A stretch of DNA of 13,339 bases from Nostoc sp. CHAB 5715 (GTDB lineage: Bacteria; Cyanobacteriota; Cyanobacteriia; Cyanobacteriales; Nostocaceae): positions 1 through 13,339 of the forward strand of contig NZ_JAIVFR010000066.1 in the NCBI RefSeq assembly GCF_020829685.1, given 5' to 3'. The notes under the pieces were generated by a model that worked only from the letters and a program-made list of their open reading frames with translations, was not told where the DNA came from and did not search any database. Positions 6,926 to 12,820 of the stretch are shown piece by piece. Position 1 is the first letter of the stretch, and each line of letters opens with the position of its first letter. The position numbers were made by a program, and so were the translations under genes.

Positions 6926-6960
6926 TTTCATCTTGATTTCATCATTACCTGTCAGAATAA
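6926..6960 (+). promoter_or_regulatory. Tandem repeat, putative RppA site 4
   Basis: TTTCATCTTGA (6926-6936) and TTTCATCATTA (6937-6947) are spaced by exactly 11 bp. An AT-rich -10-like AGAATA follows near 6954-6959. No gene starts for 300 bp. The site may have controlled something lost in the deletion that cut DUF2808 copy 3, or it may start a long leader for rppA. Confidence 0.5.
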
Positions 6961-6965
6961 AAAAT

Positions 6966-7060
6966 AACTCAGTAGACGTATTGCAATTAGTTAGATTTGT
7001 TAACTTCTCTAACTTAGTATCACTCACACCAATTGAGCAATGGGATGTACTGAGTTTTTC
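6966..7060 (+). other. Possible structured leader or small RNA
   Basis: AACTCAGTA (6966-6974) pairs perfectly with TACTGAGTT (7048-7056), and the second arm is followed by a short T-run. The 73-nt interior has no open gene. Together with the tandem repeat just upstream, this could be a small terminated transcript or the 5' part of a long rppA leader. The pairing over this distance could be chance. Confidence 0.25.
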
Positions 7061-7144
7061 TTATAAATTATCTACTGCCAAGGTCGTACCATCTCTTTAT
7101 GATCTTAGATAGCTTGCTTGTATACATGATTTAATAACTCAGAA

Positions 7145-7166
7145 TTTCATCCTAATTTCATAAACT
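7145..7166 (+). promoter_or_regulatory. Tandem repeat (site 5) before rppA
   Basis: TTTCATCCTAA (7145-7155) is identical to the first half of site 2, and TTTCATAAACT (7156-7166) follows directly. It lies 40-110 bp before the possible rppA starts, suggesting autoregulation. No convincing -10 box could be fixed; TCTAAG at 7181-7186 is one candidate. Confidence 0.55.
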
Positions 7167-7254
7167 TCTGTCAATCTGTTTCTAAGGGATAACCCTGTTA
7201 TTAACTATGCTGATTTCACAAAATTGCCACGAACCTCTAACTTTTCAATTTGAT

Positions 7255-7959
7255 ATGCGTGTGTTACTGGTCGAAGATGAGTCAGATTTGGGCGCTGCTA
7301 TTAAGCGAACGCTGAAGCAGCAAAAGTATTTAGTTGACTGGGTAATGGATGGTAATGAAGCATGGGCATATTTAGAAAATAGTTCGGCACAATATACAGT
7401 GGCGATTTTAGATTGGATGCTCCCAGGATTTACTGGTTTGGAATTGTGTAAAAGGCTGCGTTTAAAAGGAAATTCTTTGCCTATCTTGATGCTCACAGCT
7501 AGAGATAGCATGGAAGATAAAGTTGCTGGCTTAGATGCGGGCGCTGATGATTACTTGGTTAAGCCTTTTGGAATGGCAGAATTACTGGCAAGGTTACGGG
7601 CATTGCAGCGGCGTTATCCCCACTTACAACCTCAACAACTAACCGTTGGTAACTTTACTTTAGATTACAGCAATAGTACAGTTGTCGGTCAAAATACGAC
7701 GGGGGAAAAACAGGAAATTTCTTTAACTAATAAGGAATTCCAACTGGTGGAATATTTTATGAAGCACCCAAATCAAATTGTTACCACTGAACAGATTCGC
7801 AATCAGCTTTGGGAAGTGAGTGCAGAACCTGCTAGCAATGTGGTAGCAGCGCAAGTACGTTTGTTGCGTCGCAAACTAGCCTGCTTCGACTGCGCCAACC
7901 CGATTGAAACTTTGCATGGTATGGGATATCGTCTGAATCTGACTAATGAATCAAAATAA
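7255..7959 (+). CDS. rppA: OmpR-type response regulator RppA
   Basis: The product (234 aa) is the cytosolic regulator of the two-component pair and closely matches the cyanobacterial RppA type. The receiver domain is residues 1-120, with acidic pocket E7/D8, phospho-acceptor D53 in AILDWMLPG, T in MLTARD and K in YLVKPFG. A winged-helix DNA-binding domain occupies about 130-230, ending LHGMGYRL. ATG 7255 gives MRVLLVEDESDLG, the standard family start. ATG 7207 would add 16 residues and has an AAGGGA sequence about 17 nt upstream. The last 14 nt overlap rppB, implying translational coupling. The protein looks intact. This fold binds tandem direct repeats with about 11-bp spacing, which are found five times in this window, including before this gene. 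Confidence 0.9.
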   Translation: MRVLLVEDESDLGAAIKRTLKQQKYLVDWVMDGNEAWAYLENSSAQYTVAILDWMLPGFTGLELCKRLRLKGNSLPILMLTARDSMEDKVAGLDAGADDYLVKPFGMAELLARLRALQRRYPHLQPQQLTVGNFTLDYSNSTVVGQNTTGEKQEISLTNKEFQLVEYFMKHPNQIVTTEQIRNQLWEVSAEPASNVVAAQVRLLRRKLACFDCANPIETLHGMGYRLNLTNESK

Positions 7960-8446
7960 ACTGTTTCGAGGAACTCGTGTTCGTTTAGCTCTGTGGTATG
8001 CCCTCGTCATGGGTTCAATTTTAAGCGTTTGTGCTTTCGGTGTCTACAGAGCTGTTTTCCGTGCCCATGTGATAGCTTTAGACAGTGAAATTGAGTCTGT
8101 AGCGGGAACACTGCATGACAGTATTGAATTTAAGCTCAGGCAACCCGGGAGTTTGGAACCCGTTATACAGGAGCTATTCCCAAATATAAATCTATGTAAA
8201 ATTGGAGCCAGCTGCACTCAACAGCAGTCAGATACTAAACGTCATTTTCTTGGTGTAGTTAATAAAGATCACTACTATGTACGTTTTTTTGATACTTCAG
8301 GACGCTTAATTGCTACTGCTGGTAATTATCCAGAAGGACTGTCTAATGTCTTCAGCAATGAAAAATGGTTATTTCTCAAAGACAGCAAAGGCAATGATTA
8401 CCACCAAAATTCCTTAGTGCTACACACCCCAGATAATGGGGATTAG
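7946..8446 (+). CDS. rppB: RppB N-terminal sensor half (cut by amber codon)
   Basis: This is the 166-residue N-terminal part of the RppB sensor kinase. ATG 7946 overlaps the end of rppA by 14 nt. A membrane segment spans about 15-37 (LALWYALVMGSILSVCAFGV), followed by a periplasmic sensing region of about 130 residues. That region contains two cysteines, in NLCKIGASC. The frame ends at TAG 8444-8446 after TPDNGD. In intact RppB proteins the equivalent text is DWGYMQVGRS, so this stop stands where Trp (TGG) is expected. On its own this piece has one membrane anchor and no kinase domain. If made, it would be a free sensor domain. Confidence 0.75.
   Translation: MNQNKLFRGTRVRLALWYALVMGSILSVCAFGVYRAVFRAHVIALDSEIESVAGTLHDSIEFKLRQPGSLEPVIQELFPNINLCKIGASCTQQQSDTKRHFLGVVNKDHYYVRFFDTSGRLIATAGNYPEGLSNVFSNEKWLFLKDSKGNDYHQNSLVLHTPDNGD
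8444..8446 (+). pseudogene. rppB: In-frame amber codon in rppB
   Basis: TAG interrupts one continuous frame from 7946 to 9361. Reading resumes with Gly-Tyr-Met-Gln-Val-Gly-Arg-Ser, the expected RppB text. A single G-to-A change from TGG (Trp) explains it. A sequencing error is the main alternative. Confidence 0.75.
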
Positions 8447-8452
8447 GGCTAT

Positions 8453-9361
8453 ATGCAAGTGGGGCGAAGTCTTGAAGAATTTAATCGTTATCTGGATAGT
8501 GTGAAATTAAGTTTAGGTTTGGGATTGCCGATCGCAATGGGTATGGTTGCAGTTGCTAGTTGGTGGTTGGCTGGTTTAGCTATGCAACCAATTTATCAAT
8601 CTTATCGACAAATTCAACAGTTTACAGCAGATGCTGCACACGAATTGCGAACGCCTTTGGCTGCAACAGGTGCAACGGTGGAATCAGCGCTTTTAATGTC
8701 GCAGATGGACGAAGAAGAAACGCGGGACATTCTGCGAACTATCCACCGTCAGAATCAGCGACTTATTACTTTGGTTGTAGATTTATTATTATTGGCTCGT
8801 TTAGATAGACAACACCTACCAGTACAACTAGAACAATGTTGTCTAAATGATATTGTCAGCGATTTAGTCGAGGAATTTGAAGCGATGGCAGTCGCGGCAT
8901 GTGTAATGCTGCAATCTAGGATAAAGGTAAATAAGCCAGTAAATATTATCGGTGATAGTGACCAGCTTTACCGTTTGGTTTCTAATTTAATTGTCAATGC
9001 AATTCAGTATACACCCAAAGGAGGGGAGGTTACGGTTTGCCTGGGTTCCAGTGAGCATCATGCTGTGATTCGGGTTCATGATACGGGTATTGGTATCCCA
9101 GAGAAGGAACTTCCTCGAATTTACGATCGCTTTTATCGGGTGAATAGCGATCGCTCTCGTAGCACTGGCGGTTCTGGATTAGGATTGGCGATCGCCTCTG
9201 CAATTGTTCTGGCACACCACGGTAGTTTGAATGTGCAAAGCGAATTAGGTAAAGGTAGTACTTTTACCATCGAACTACCGTTTAATGTTATCCACCTAAA
9301 CAGCGTTCGGTCTTTTTCGCCATTTAAATGGCTGTTTCGCCGCTTACGCCAATCTAAATAG
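8453..9361 (+). CDS. rppB: RppB C-terminal histidine kinase half
   Basis: The 302 residues after the amber codon start at ATG 8453, in the same frame as the sensor half. A membrane helix spans about 18-42. A short linker with no evident HAMP domain leads to the H-box AAHELRTPLAA (phospho-acceptor H63). The ATP-binding domain then shows the N-box NLIVNAIQYT, DTGIGIP (from D210), the F-box YDRFYRV, GGSGLGLAI and GKGSTFTIELP. All kinase motifs are intact. GGGGATTAGGG just upstream could serve as a weak ribosome site, so a one-helix kinase without its sensor may still be translated, perhaps acting constitutively. HIP1 octamers reappear at 9147 and 9188. Confidence 0.8.
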   Translation: MQVGRSLEEFNRYLDSVKLSLGLGLPIAMGMVAVASWWLAGLAMQPIYQSYRQIQQFTADAAHELRTPLAATGATVESALLMSQMDEEETRDILRTIHRQNQRLITLVVDLLLLARLDRQHLPVQLEQCCLNDIVSDLVEEFEAMAVAACVMLQSRIKVNKPVNIIGDSDQLYRLVSNLIVNAIQYTPKGGEVTVCLGSSEHHAVIRVHDTGIGIPEKELPRIYDRFYRVNSDRSRSTGGSGLGLAIASAIVLAHHGSLNVQSELGKGSTFTIELPFNVIHLNSVRSFSPFKWLFRRLRQSK

Positions 9362-9468
9362 AAGATTTCGTATTTAACCTAAGTGAACAACAGCGACGTT
9401 TGGCGCTTTCTGAGGTTCGTCCCCAAGTGAGTTTGGTTGCTAGTTACAACTTGTTAGCTAAACCATAA
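9361..9468 (+). pseudogene. Possible remnant of TolC-like efflux protein
   Basis: Directly after rppB, another frame is open from 9358 to a TAA at 9466-9468. It contains LSEQQRRLALSEVRPQVSLV followed by ASYNLL. This resembles one repeat of outer-membrane efflux (TolC) proteins, where a coiled-coil helix (AxxxLRLAxAEVRPQ) runs into a beta-strand (LSASYN). There is no start codon, and only 35 codons remain. It is best read as a short gene relic, consistent with an efflux system once adjacent to these metal genes. The identification rests on motif resemblance alone. Confidence 0.35.
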
Positions 9469-9582
9469 GATGGCTTCCTTAGCAATTAATTCATTGGTCT
9501 TTTTTGGCGAGACTTTTCTAAGGACTCCTAGTTTTTTCTGACATTTTAAAAATGTGTTTATCGCCGAGGAATTTATCAAGCT

Positions 9583-9897
9583 CTATCTTGATGGACTGTC
9601 TTGGTTGTTCATCATTCCCGGCATATTGTTCATCATTCCTGGCATCTTATTCATCATTGCTTGGCAACACTTACATCCCGTTTGGTTTGGCTGCTGTGGC
9701 GTTTGATTTGTTGGCGTTATTCTTTGACTGGTGAGTACTTGAATTAGTTTTGCGTCGTTTATAGCCCTGGCGGATTGATTCGGTGTCACAGTTCCCTTGG
9801 GGGTGTTTGCAAAGGAAGCAGTAGCGGTTAACGTAAGCAATGCAAAACTAGCTACGGCTCCGCTCAATACTGTCTTAACGCCTGTACTAATGTTCAT
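9583..9897 (-). CDS. Exported Met/Cys-rich putative copper-binding peptide
   Basis: This gene encodes 104 aa. ATG 9897-9895 follows GGAGAG (9904-9909) at ideal spacing. Residues 1-30 are a Sec signal peptide with cleavage after ASFA. A Thr/Gln/Pro-rich linker (about 31-73) leads to a metal-site-like tail. Cys75, Cys77 and Cys78 lie in GCKCCQ, and then eight methionines fall in 16 residues, largely as two PGMMNN units. Met-rich and Cys clusters bind Cu(I) or other soft metals in several periplasmic proteins, so a copper-scavenging role is inferred. I recognise no named family. A MerR-type promoter lies directly upstream (9951-9981), so it is probably induced by metal through the regulator encoded at 9994-10482. 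Confidence 0.75.
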   Translation of the reverse strand: MNISTGVKTVLSGAVASFALLTLTATASFANTPKGTVTPNQSARAINDAKLIQVLTSQRITPTNQTPQQPNQTGCKCCQAMMNKMPGMMNNMPGMMNNQDSPSR

Positions 9898-9950
9898 TTT
9901 GTACTCTCCATTATTCTGTTAATTTAGTAGTTTCTGAGAAACTAAGGCCA

Positions 9951-9981
9951 TTCTAAAGTCTCTATTCGGGTATAGAGTCAA
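9951..9981 (-). promoter_or_regulatory. MerR-type promoter/operator A
   Basis: On the minus strand, TTGACT (9981-9976) and TTAGAA (9956-9951) are separated by 19 bp, the over-long spacer typical of MerR-activated promoters. The spacer holds an imperfect dyad, ACTCTATACCC paired with GAATAGAGACT. It drives the Met/Cys-rich gene starting at 9897. Confidence 0.75.
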
Positions 9982-9993
9982 GTAATAAATTTA

Positions 9994-10482
9994 CTAGTCT
10001 CGGAAATTGTGAACAGGTATATCAGAGCAAGCAACTTCCTCAATCAAGCTACAAAGCTCTTTATTACAGGGATTATCCAAAGGTCGGTTTTCCCAACGCT
10101 GTTGATATGCCTCTAGCTCATCCTTCAGTTGCTTCATGCGATAAATCTGCTCCTCAAGATGAGCAATTTTCTGTTTAAGTAAATCCCGAACTAGGGGACA
10201 AGCAGGGTCGCCTTGGGAACGAATGCCTAGCACTTGCTGAATTTCAGACAGGGAAAACTGTAAGGATTGGGCTTTTTTGATGAATTGCAGCCTGTTGATT
10301 GCCTCGCAGTCGTAATAACGGTAGCCACTTTCACTTCTTTCAACTGGTTTTATCAAGCCCAAGCCTTCGTAATACCGAATTGTTCCCACTGCCACATCAG
10401 TTTGCTTCGCCAGCTCACCAATTTTCAGCAGCTTTTTTGGGGATGATACTTCACAGCAAACTTGTTTCACGACAGCAATCAT
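9994..10482 (-). CDS. MerR-family metal-responsive regulator
   Basis: The regulator (162 aa) bends its promoter DNA and activates it when metal binds. The winged helix-turn-helix begins LKIGELAKQTDVAVGTIRYY (residues 19-38), then GLIKP and SGYRYYD. A dimerisation coiled coil runs about 97-128. Likely metal ligands are Cys95 in DPACPL, Cys139 in NPCNK and Cys144 in ELCSLIEE, with Cys152 near the C-terminus. Cys95 matches ZntR Cys79, which is Ser in CueR, so a divalent or soft metal (Zn, Cd, Pb, Hg, Co) is more likely than Cu(I) by this rule. An extra CysCys at 9-10 precedes the fold. ATG 10482 has a weak ribosome site. Its own promoter and two neighbours carry the same operator. Confidence 0.88.
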   Translation of the reverse strand: MIAVVKQVCCEVSSPKKLLKIGELAKQTDVAVGTIRYYEGLGLIKPVERSESGYRYYDCEAINRLQFIKKAQSLQFSLSEIQQVLGIRSQGDPACPLVRDLLKQKIAHLEEQIYRMKQLKDELEAYQQRWENRPLDNPCNKELCSLIEEVACSDIPVHNFRD

Positions 10483-10510
10483 AGTTATTTACTACTATGT
10501 GTTGTTATAA

Positions 10511-10541
10511 CTTTAAAGTCTATAGTCGGCTAGAGAGTCAA
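10511..10541 (-). promoter_or_regulatory. MerR-type promoter/operator B
   Basis: On the minus strand, TTGACT (10541-10536), a 19-bp spacer and TTAAAG (10516-10511) precede the merR gene itself. The dyad is ACTCTCTAGCC with GACTATAGACT, matching at 8 of 11 positions. This indicates autoregulation. Confidence 0.75.
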
Positions 10542-10698
10542 GTGATAATTGGAAATTTTTGTGTAAAGTTTAATTACAATACTTGTAGGCAAAAATATTA
10601 GCTTAAAACTTGACAATGCAGGCTTGCAAATTTTAGGGAATGATATGTCCAATAAATTTTAATAAAGGTTATTTGAAAAATAATATTTACCTATGGGG

Positions 10699-10729
10699 TT
10701 GACTCTATAGCCGACTAGAGGATTCAGAA
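10699..10729 (+). promoter_or_regulatory. MerR-type promoter/operator C
   Basis: TTGACT (10699-10704), a 19-bp spacer and TCAGAA (10724-10729) lie upstream of the thioredoxin-like gene. The dyad, ACTCTATAGCC with GACTAGAGGAT, shares its centre GCCGACTA with operator B and its left half with operator A. The 10542-10698 interval between operators B and C holds no gene. Confidence 0.75.
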
Positions 10730-10760
10730 TGAATGAGTAGAAAAATTTTTGGTAGACATC

Positions 10761-11012
10761 ATGACAAAGCGTCAAATTGAGATTTTTACGGCTGACTGTC
10801 CTCTTTGTGATGAAACAGTGCAAATGGTGCAAGAACTGACTTGTCCTGATTGTGAAGTATCAGTTTATAACCTGCGACAAGAGCAAGAGAAAGCCCAGCA
10901 GTATGGAGTAAATGCAGTACCAGCGATCGCAGTCAATGGAAAACTTGTCTTAACTGGTAAACCTAATCTAGAACAGTTGCAAGCAGTTGGTGTAGGTCAA
11001 CCCCTAAATTAG
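10761..11012 (+). CDS. Small thioredoxin/glutaredoxin-like protein
   Basis: The protein (83 aa) has a thioredoxin-like fold of the small glutaredoxin type. The first strand QIEIFTA leads to the CPLC active-site motif (Cys13-Cys16), and VNAVPAIAVNGKLVLTG supplies the cis-Pro loop and following strands. A second CxxC, CPDC at about 28-31, lies at the end of the first helix and is unusual; it could bind metal or shuttle electrons. ATG 10761 (MTKRQIEIF) is preferred over TTG 10749. No signal peptide is seen, so it acts in the cytosol. The gene stands alone behind MerR operator C, which suggests induction by metal and a role in thiol repair or metal handling. Confidence 0.8.
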   Translation: MTKRQIEIFTADCPLCDETVQMVQELTCPDCEVSVYNLRQEQEKAQQYGVNAVPAIAVNGKLVLTGKPNLEQLQAVGVGQPLN

Positions 11013-11030
11013 AAGCAGTAATAAGAAGGG

Positions 11031-11056
11031 ATTTACCACCCATTTGGGTGGTAAAT
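11031..11056. terminator. Hairpin, probable terminator between convergent genes
   Basis: Perfect 12-bp arms, ATTTACCACCCA (11031-11042) and TGGGTGGTAAAT (11045-11056), surround a 2-nt centre. It lies 19 nt after the thioredoxin-like gene and downstream of the convergent lipoprotein gene. No T-run follows on either strand, so termination strength is uncertain. Confidence 0.5.
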
Positions 11057-11139
11057 TCACATAAGGGTACTGTCTACATATAAAGTTAGAAACACAGGAG
11101 TTTTGCACTTCTCGTTTTACTGATAAAACATCAGCTAAA

Positions 11140-12018
11140 TTAAACAACATTTATCCAAAAATCAGCTGTGACGATTTTGCCATTGCGATTAAACTGACCC
11201 CAGAGCTTATACTTTCCTGGTTGAGGAAAGCTAGTCATAAAATGAACCTGTCCAGCAGGGGTATCTTTTAGTGCGTGAGCATGAATGTAATCTTCTGCTT
11301 TCAATGAGGTTGACTGTCGCAGGATAACTAAATGTCCTTTTTCTCCCAAGTAAGGCTGCAAGTCTGTAAGCGGTTGATTGTTAGAAGCATCTTGTAATTT
11401 AAACATTAAAGTGACTTCTTTACCCGCTTTCACAGTAGGTTCAGAAACAGCAAGATTGACTTGAGTATCATTGAACGTTTTACTGCGATTTAGGTTAATT
11501 CCTGGGGCAGCAATACTGTTTCCAGGAACTTGTGTTTTCAACACTGAGATTTGTTCTGTTTGACCAGCAGGTTTGTAGTCACTAAAAAATGTGTAATTGC
11601 CTGCTTGCGGAAAACGGGCTGCAACTTCAAACTGCCCATTTTCTTTATATGTGGGATGAAGATGACTAAAAAACTGAAGATCATCACTGACAAGAATGAG
11701 GTGCATGAGCTTTTCTTGGAAAGTGTCAAAGTTGGCGATCGCTTTCCCATCCGAATCTTGAACGCCAATCACTATCGGAATATTTTTATTAGGGGTAATA
11801 ATGCTTGGGACTTTGAGTTTTGCCTGGGTAAACGCTTTCTTCCCATCACCTGTGCCACTTGTTGAATGTTCTCTGTGATTAATCTCACCCATAGAATGTT
11901 CTTCATGCTGATTTGTGGCAGCAGATATTGGTTTTCCTTCGTCTCTAATTAATAAGGAGCAACTTTGAATTAGTATCAAAGTAGTAGTTATAGCAATTGT
12001 ATTCAGAAATCGATTCAT
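11140..12018 (-). CDS. His-rich putative metal-binding lipoprotein
   Basis: This gene encodes 292 aa. ATG 12018 follows GGAGC at 12026-12030. The N-terminus (hydrophobic run ending LIQSC) suggests a lipoprotein anchored at Cys20, although Gln at -2 is not classical. A His/Glu-rich linker follows (HEEHSMGEINHREHS, 38-52). The mature part looks like two related beta-sandwich units. Unit 1 has LMHLILVSDDLQFFSHLHP and FPQAGNYTFFSDY; unit 2 has KGHLVILRQ, YIHAHAL and FPQPGKYKLWGQF. Each unit has one His at a strand start and an HxH pair (His106/119/121; His229/246/248), suggesting duplicated metal sites. Such proteins often sit beside copper-resistance genes. A periplasmic metal-binding role is inferred. 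It may be the last gene of a run starting at atx1. Confidence 0.75.
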   Translation of the reverse strand: MNRFLNTIAITTTLILIQSCSLLIRDEGKPISAATNQHEEHSMGEINHREHSTSGTGDGKKAFTQAKLKVPSIITPNKNIPIVIGVQDSDGKAIANFDTFQEKLMHLILVSDDLQFFSHLHPTYKENGQFEVAARFPQAGNYTFFSDYKPAGQTEQISVLKTQVPGNSIAAPGINLNRSKTFNDTQVNLAVSEPTVKAGKEVTLMFKLQDASNNQPLTDLQPYLGEKGHLVILRQSTSLKAEDYIHAHALKDTPAGQVHFMTSFPQPGKYKLWGQFNRNGKIVTADFWINVV

Positions 12019-12116
12019 TGATTTTGCTCCATTTTTTAATGATTTAAGTTATTCAAAAATCTCAATTCGTCTGGGGAATTAATATGGCAAGCATTAGAAA
12101 CACAACTTTTAGTTAT

Positions 12117-12353
12117 TCAGGTGCTAATTAAACTGATAATTAGGTAAGCAACTGTAGATAAACTTGTTAATTCTGCCATGTCGTCAGTAGGGCGTTGCAT
12201 AAATGCGGGATGAATTGGCGGGTGAAACCATTGATAATTCGTTCTAAATTGGGCGAAATCATCCCATGATTCAGCAACGCCGTCAGTAGAATTCTTAAAC
12301 AGATAACTAACTGCTAAACCAATCGTCAGTGGAATCAGAAAAAGTAAACTCAT
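12117..12353 (-). CDS. Small two-helix membrane protein
   Basis: The product has 78 aa from ATG 12353. GTG 12362 is in frame, but the AGAAGAGA ribosome-like site suits ATG 12353 better. Helix 1 is LLFLIPLTIGLAVSYLF (about 3-19) and helix 2 is LSTVAYLIISLIST at the C-terminus. The loop between them is acidic and aromatic with a FHPPIHP motif (two His, Pro-rich) that could touch a metal. I recognise no named family. It lies between atx1 and the His-rich lipoprotein on the same strand, so a part in metal handling is suggested by position only. Confidence 0.6.
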   Translation of the reverse strand: MSLLFLIPLTIGLAVSYLFKNSTDGVAESWDDFAQFRTNYQWFHPPIHPAFMQRPTDDMAELTSLSTVAYLIISLIST

Positions 12354-12406
12354 ATAAGTCACATCTCTTCTAAAAGCAGAAGGACTTTTCTGAAATGAAT
12401 ATTTGA

Positions 12407-12441
12407 CTATCAGCAGTTCATCTAATGCTAACTACTGATAG
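12407..12441 (-). repeat. Hairpin between atx1 and small membrane gene
   Basis: CTATCAGCAGTT (12407-12418) pairs with AACTACTGATAG (12430-12441), 11 of 12 bp, around an 11-nt loop. It lies 19 nt after atx1 on that strand. No T-run follows, so it may be an RNA-stabilising or partial-termination hairpin that reduces expression of the genes beyond. Confidence 0.45.
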
Positions 12442-12459
12442 TAGAATAAACTCAAAAAC

Positions 12460-12654
12460 CTAAGCAGATGGATAACCGATAGCAGTTATTAGTTCCTTAA
12501 TCTTAGTCTCAGGTGCTTGAGTTTCTATACTGACAAGTTTTGTTTTTGGATCAGCTTGCACTGTGGCTGTAGAATCAATTGATTGAATTGCTTTGGTGAT
12601 AGTATTCACGCAAGCAGAACAAGCGAGTTTGGGAACTGTTAGTTGCAGCGTCAT
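12460..12654 (-). CDS. atx1: Atx1-type copper chaperone (HMA domain)
   Basis: The protein (64 aa) is a single heavy-metal-associated domain that carries Cu(I) in the cytosol to copper ATPases. MTLQLTVPKLACSACVNTI closely follows the Synechocystis Atx1 start, and the metal site is Cys-x-x-Cys in ACSAC (Cys12 and Cys15). ATG 12654 is chosen because it gives this standard start; ATG 12699 would add 15 residues with no ribosome site. In Synechocystis Atx1 a His near the C-terminus (GHE, His61) is a copper ligand. Here the matching motif is GYPSA, with Tyr, as in most bacterial CopZ proteins. A CueR-like operator precedes it, so copper or another metal probably induces it. Confidence 0.85.
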   Translation of the reverse strand: MTLQLTVPKLACSACVNTITKAIQSIDSTATVQADPKTKLVSIETQAPETKIKELITAIGYPSA

Positions 12655-12736
12655 AGTGTTAAATTCTTTACTGAGAATAACTAATTTTCTAAAAATCATT
12701 GAATAGATATACGATTAATCTACTCAACTAAAATTA

Positions 12737-12767
12737 GTTTAATTTCTCCAGCTTACGGGAGAGTCAA
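12737..12767 (-). promoter_or_regulatory. CueR-like MerR promoter/operator D before atx1
   Basis: On the minus strand, TTGACT (12767-12762), a 19-bp spacer and TTAAAC (12742-12737) form a MerR-type promoter. The dyad, TCTCC and GGAGA around CGTAAGCT, differs from operators A-C and resembles CueR sites (CCTTCC...GGAAGG). It lies about 80 nt before the atx1 start and probably serves the gene run 12654 to 11140. Confidence 0.7.
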
Positions 12768-12820
12768 TAGGTAAAATTAAAAAAAACAACTAATTTCTTT
12801 ATCAATTGATTTCTATCAAT

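Noticed and set aside
7182..7196. Homing-endonuclease-like GGGATAACCC sequence
   Set aside because: It shares only the core of the I-SceI site and departs after it; a short hairpin in the rppA leader is simpler.
9541..9555. Palindrome ACATTTT-A-AAAATGT as a terminator
   Set aside because: It is short, AT-only at the centre, and lacks a T-run on the strand of the Met-rich gene; chance is likely.
9600..9660. Short tandem repeat or CRISPR-like array
   Set aside because: The repetition is only the coding of PGMMNN units in the Met-rich protein; there are no spacers.
11538..11865. Open frames on both strands inside the lipoprotein gene
   Set aside because: The lipoprotein frame has a ribosome site, signal peptide and duplicated motifs; the others are overlapping shadows.
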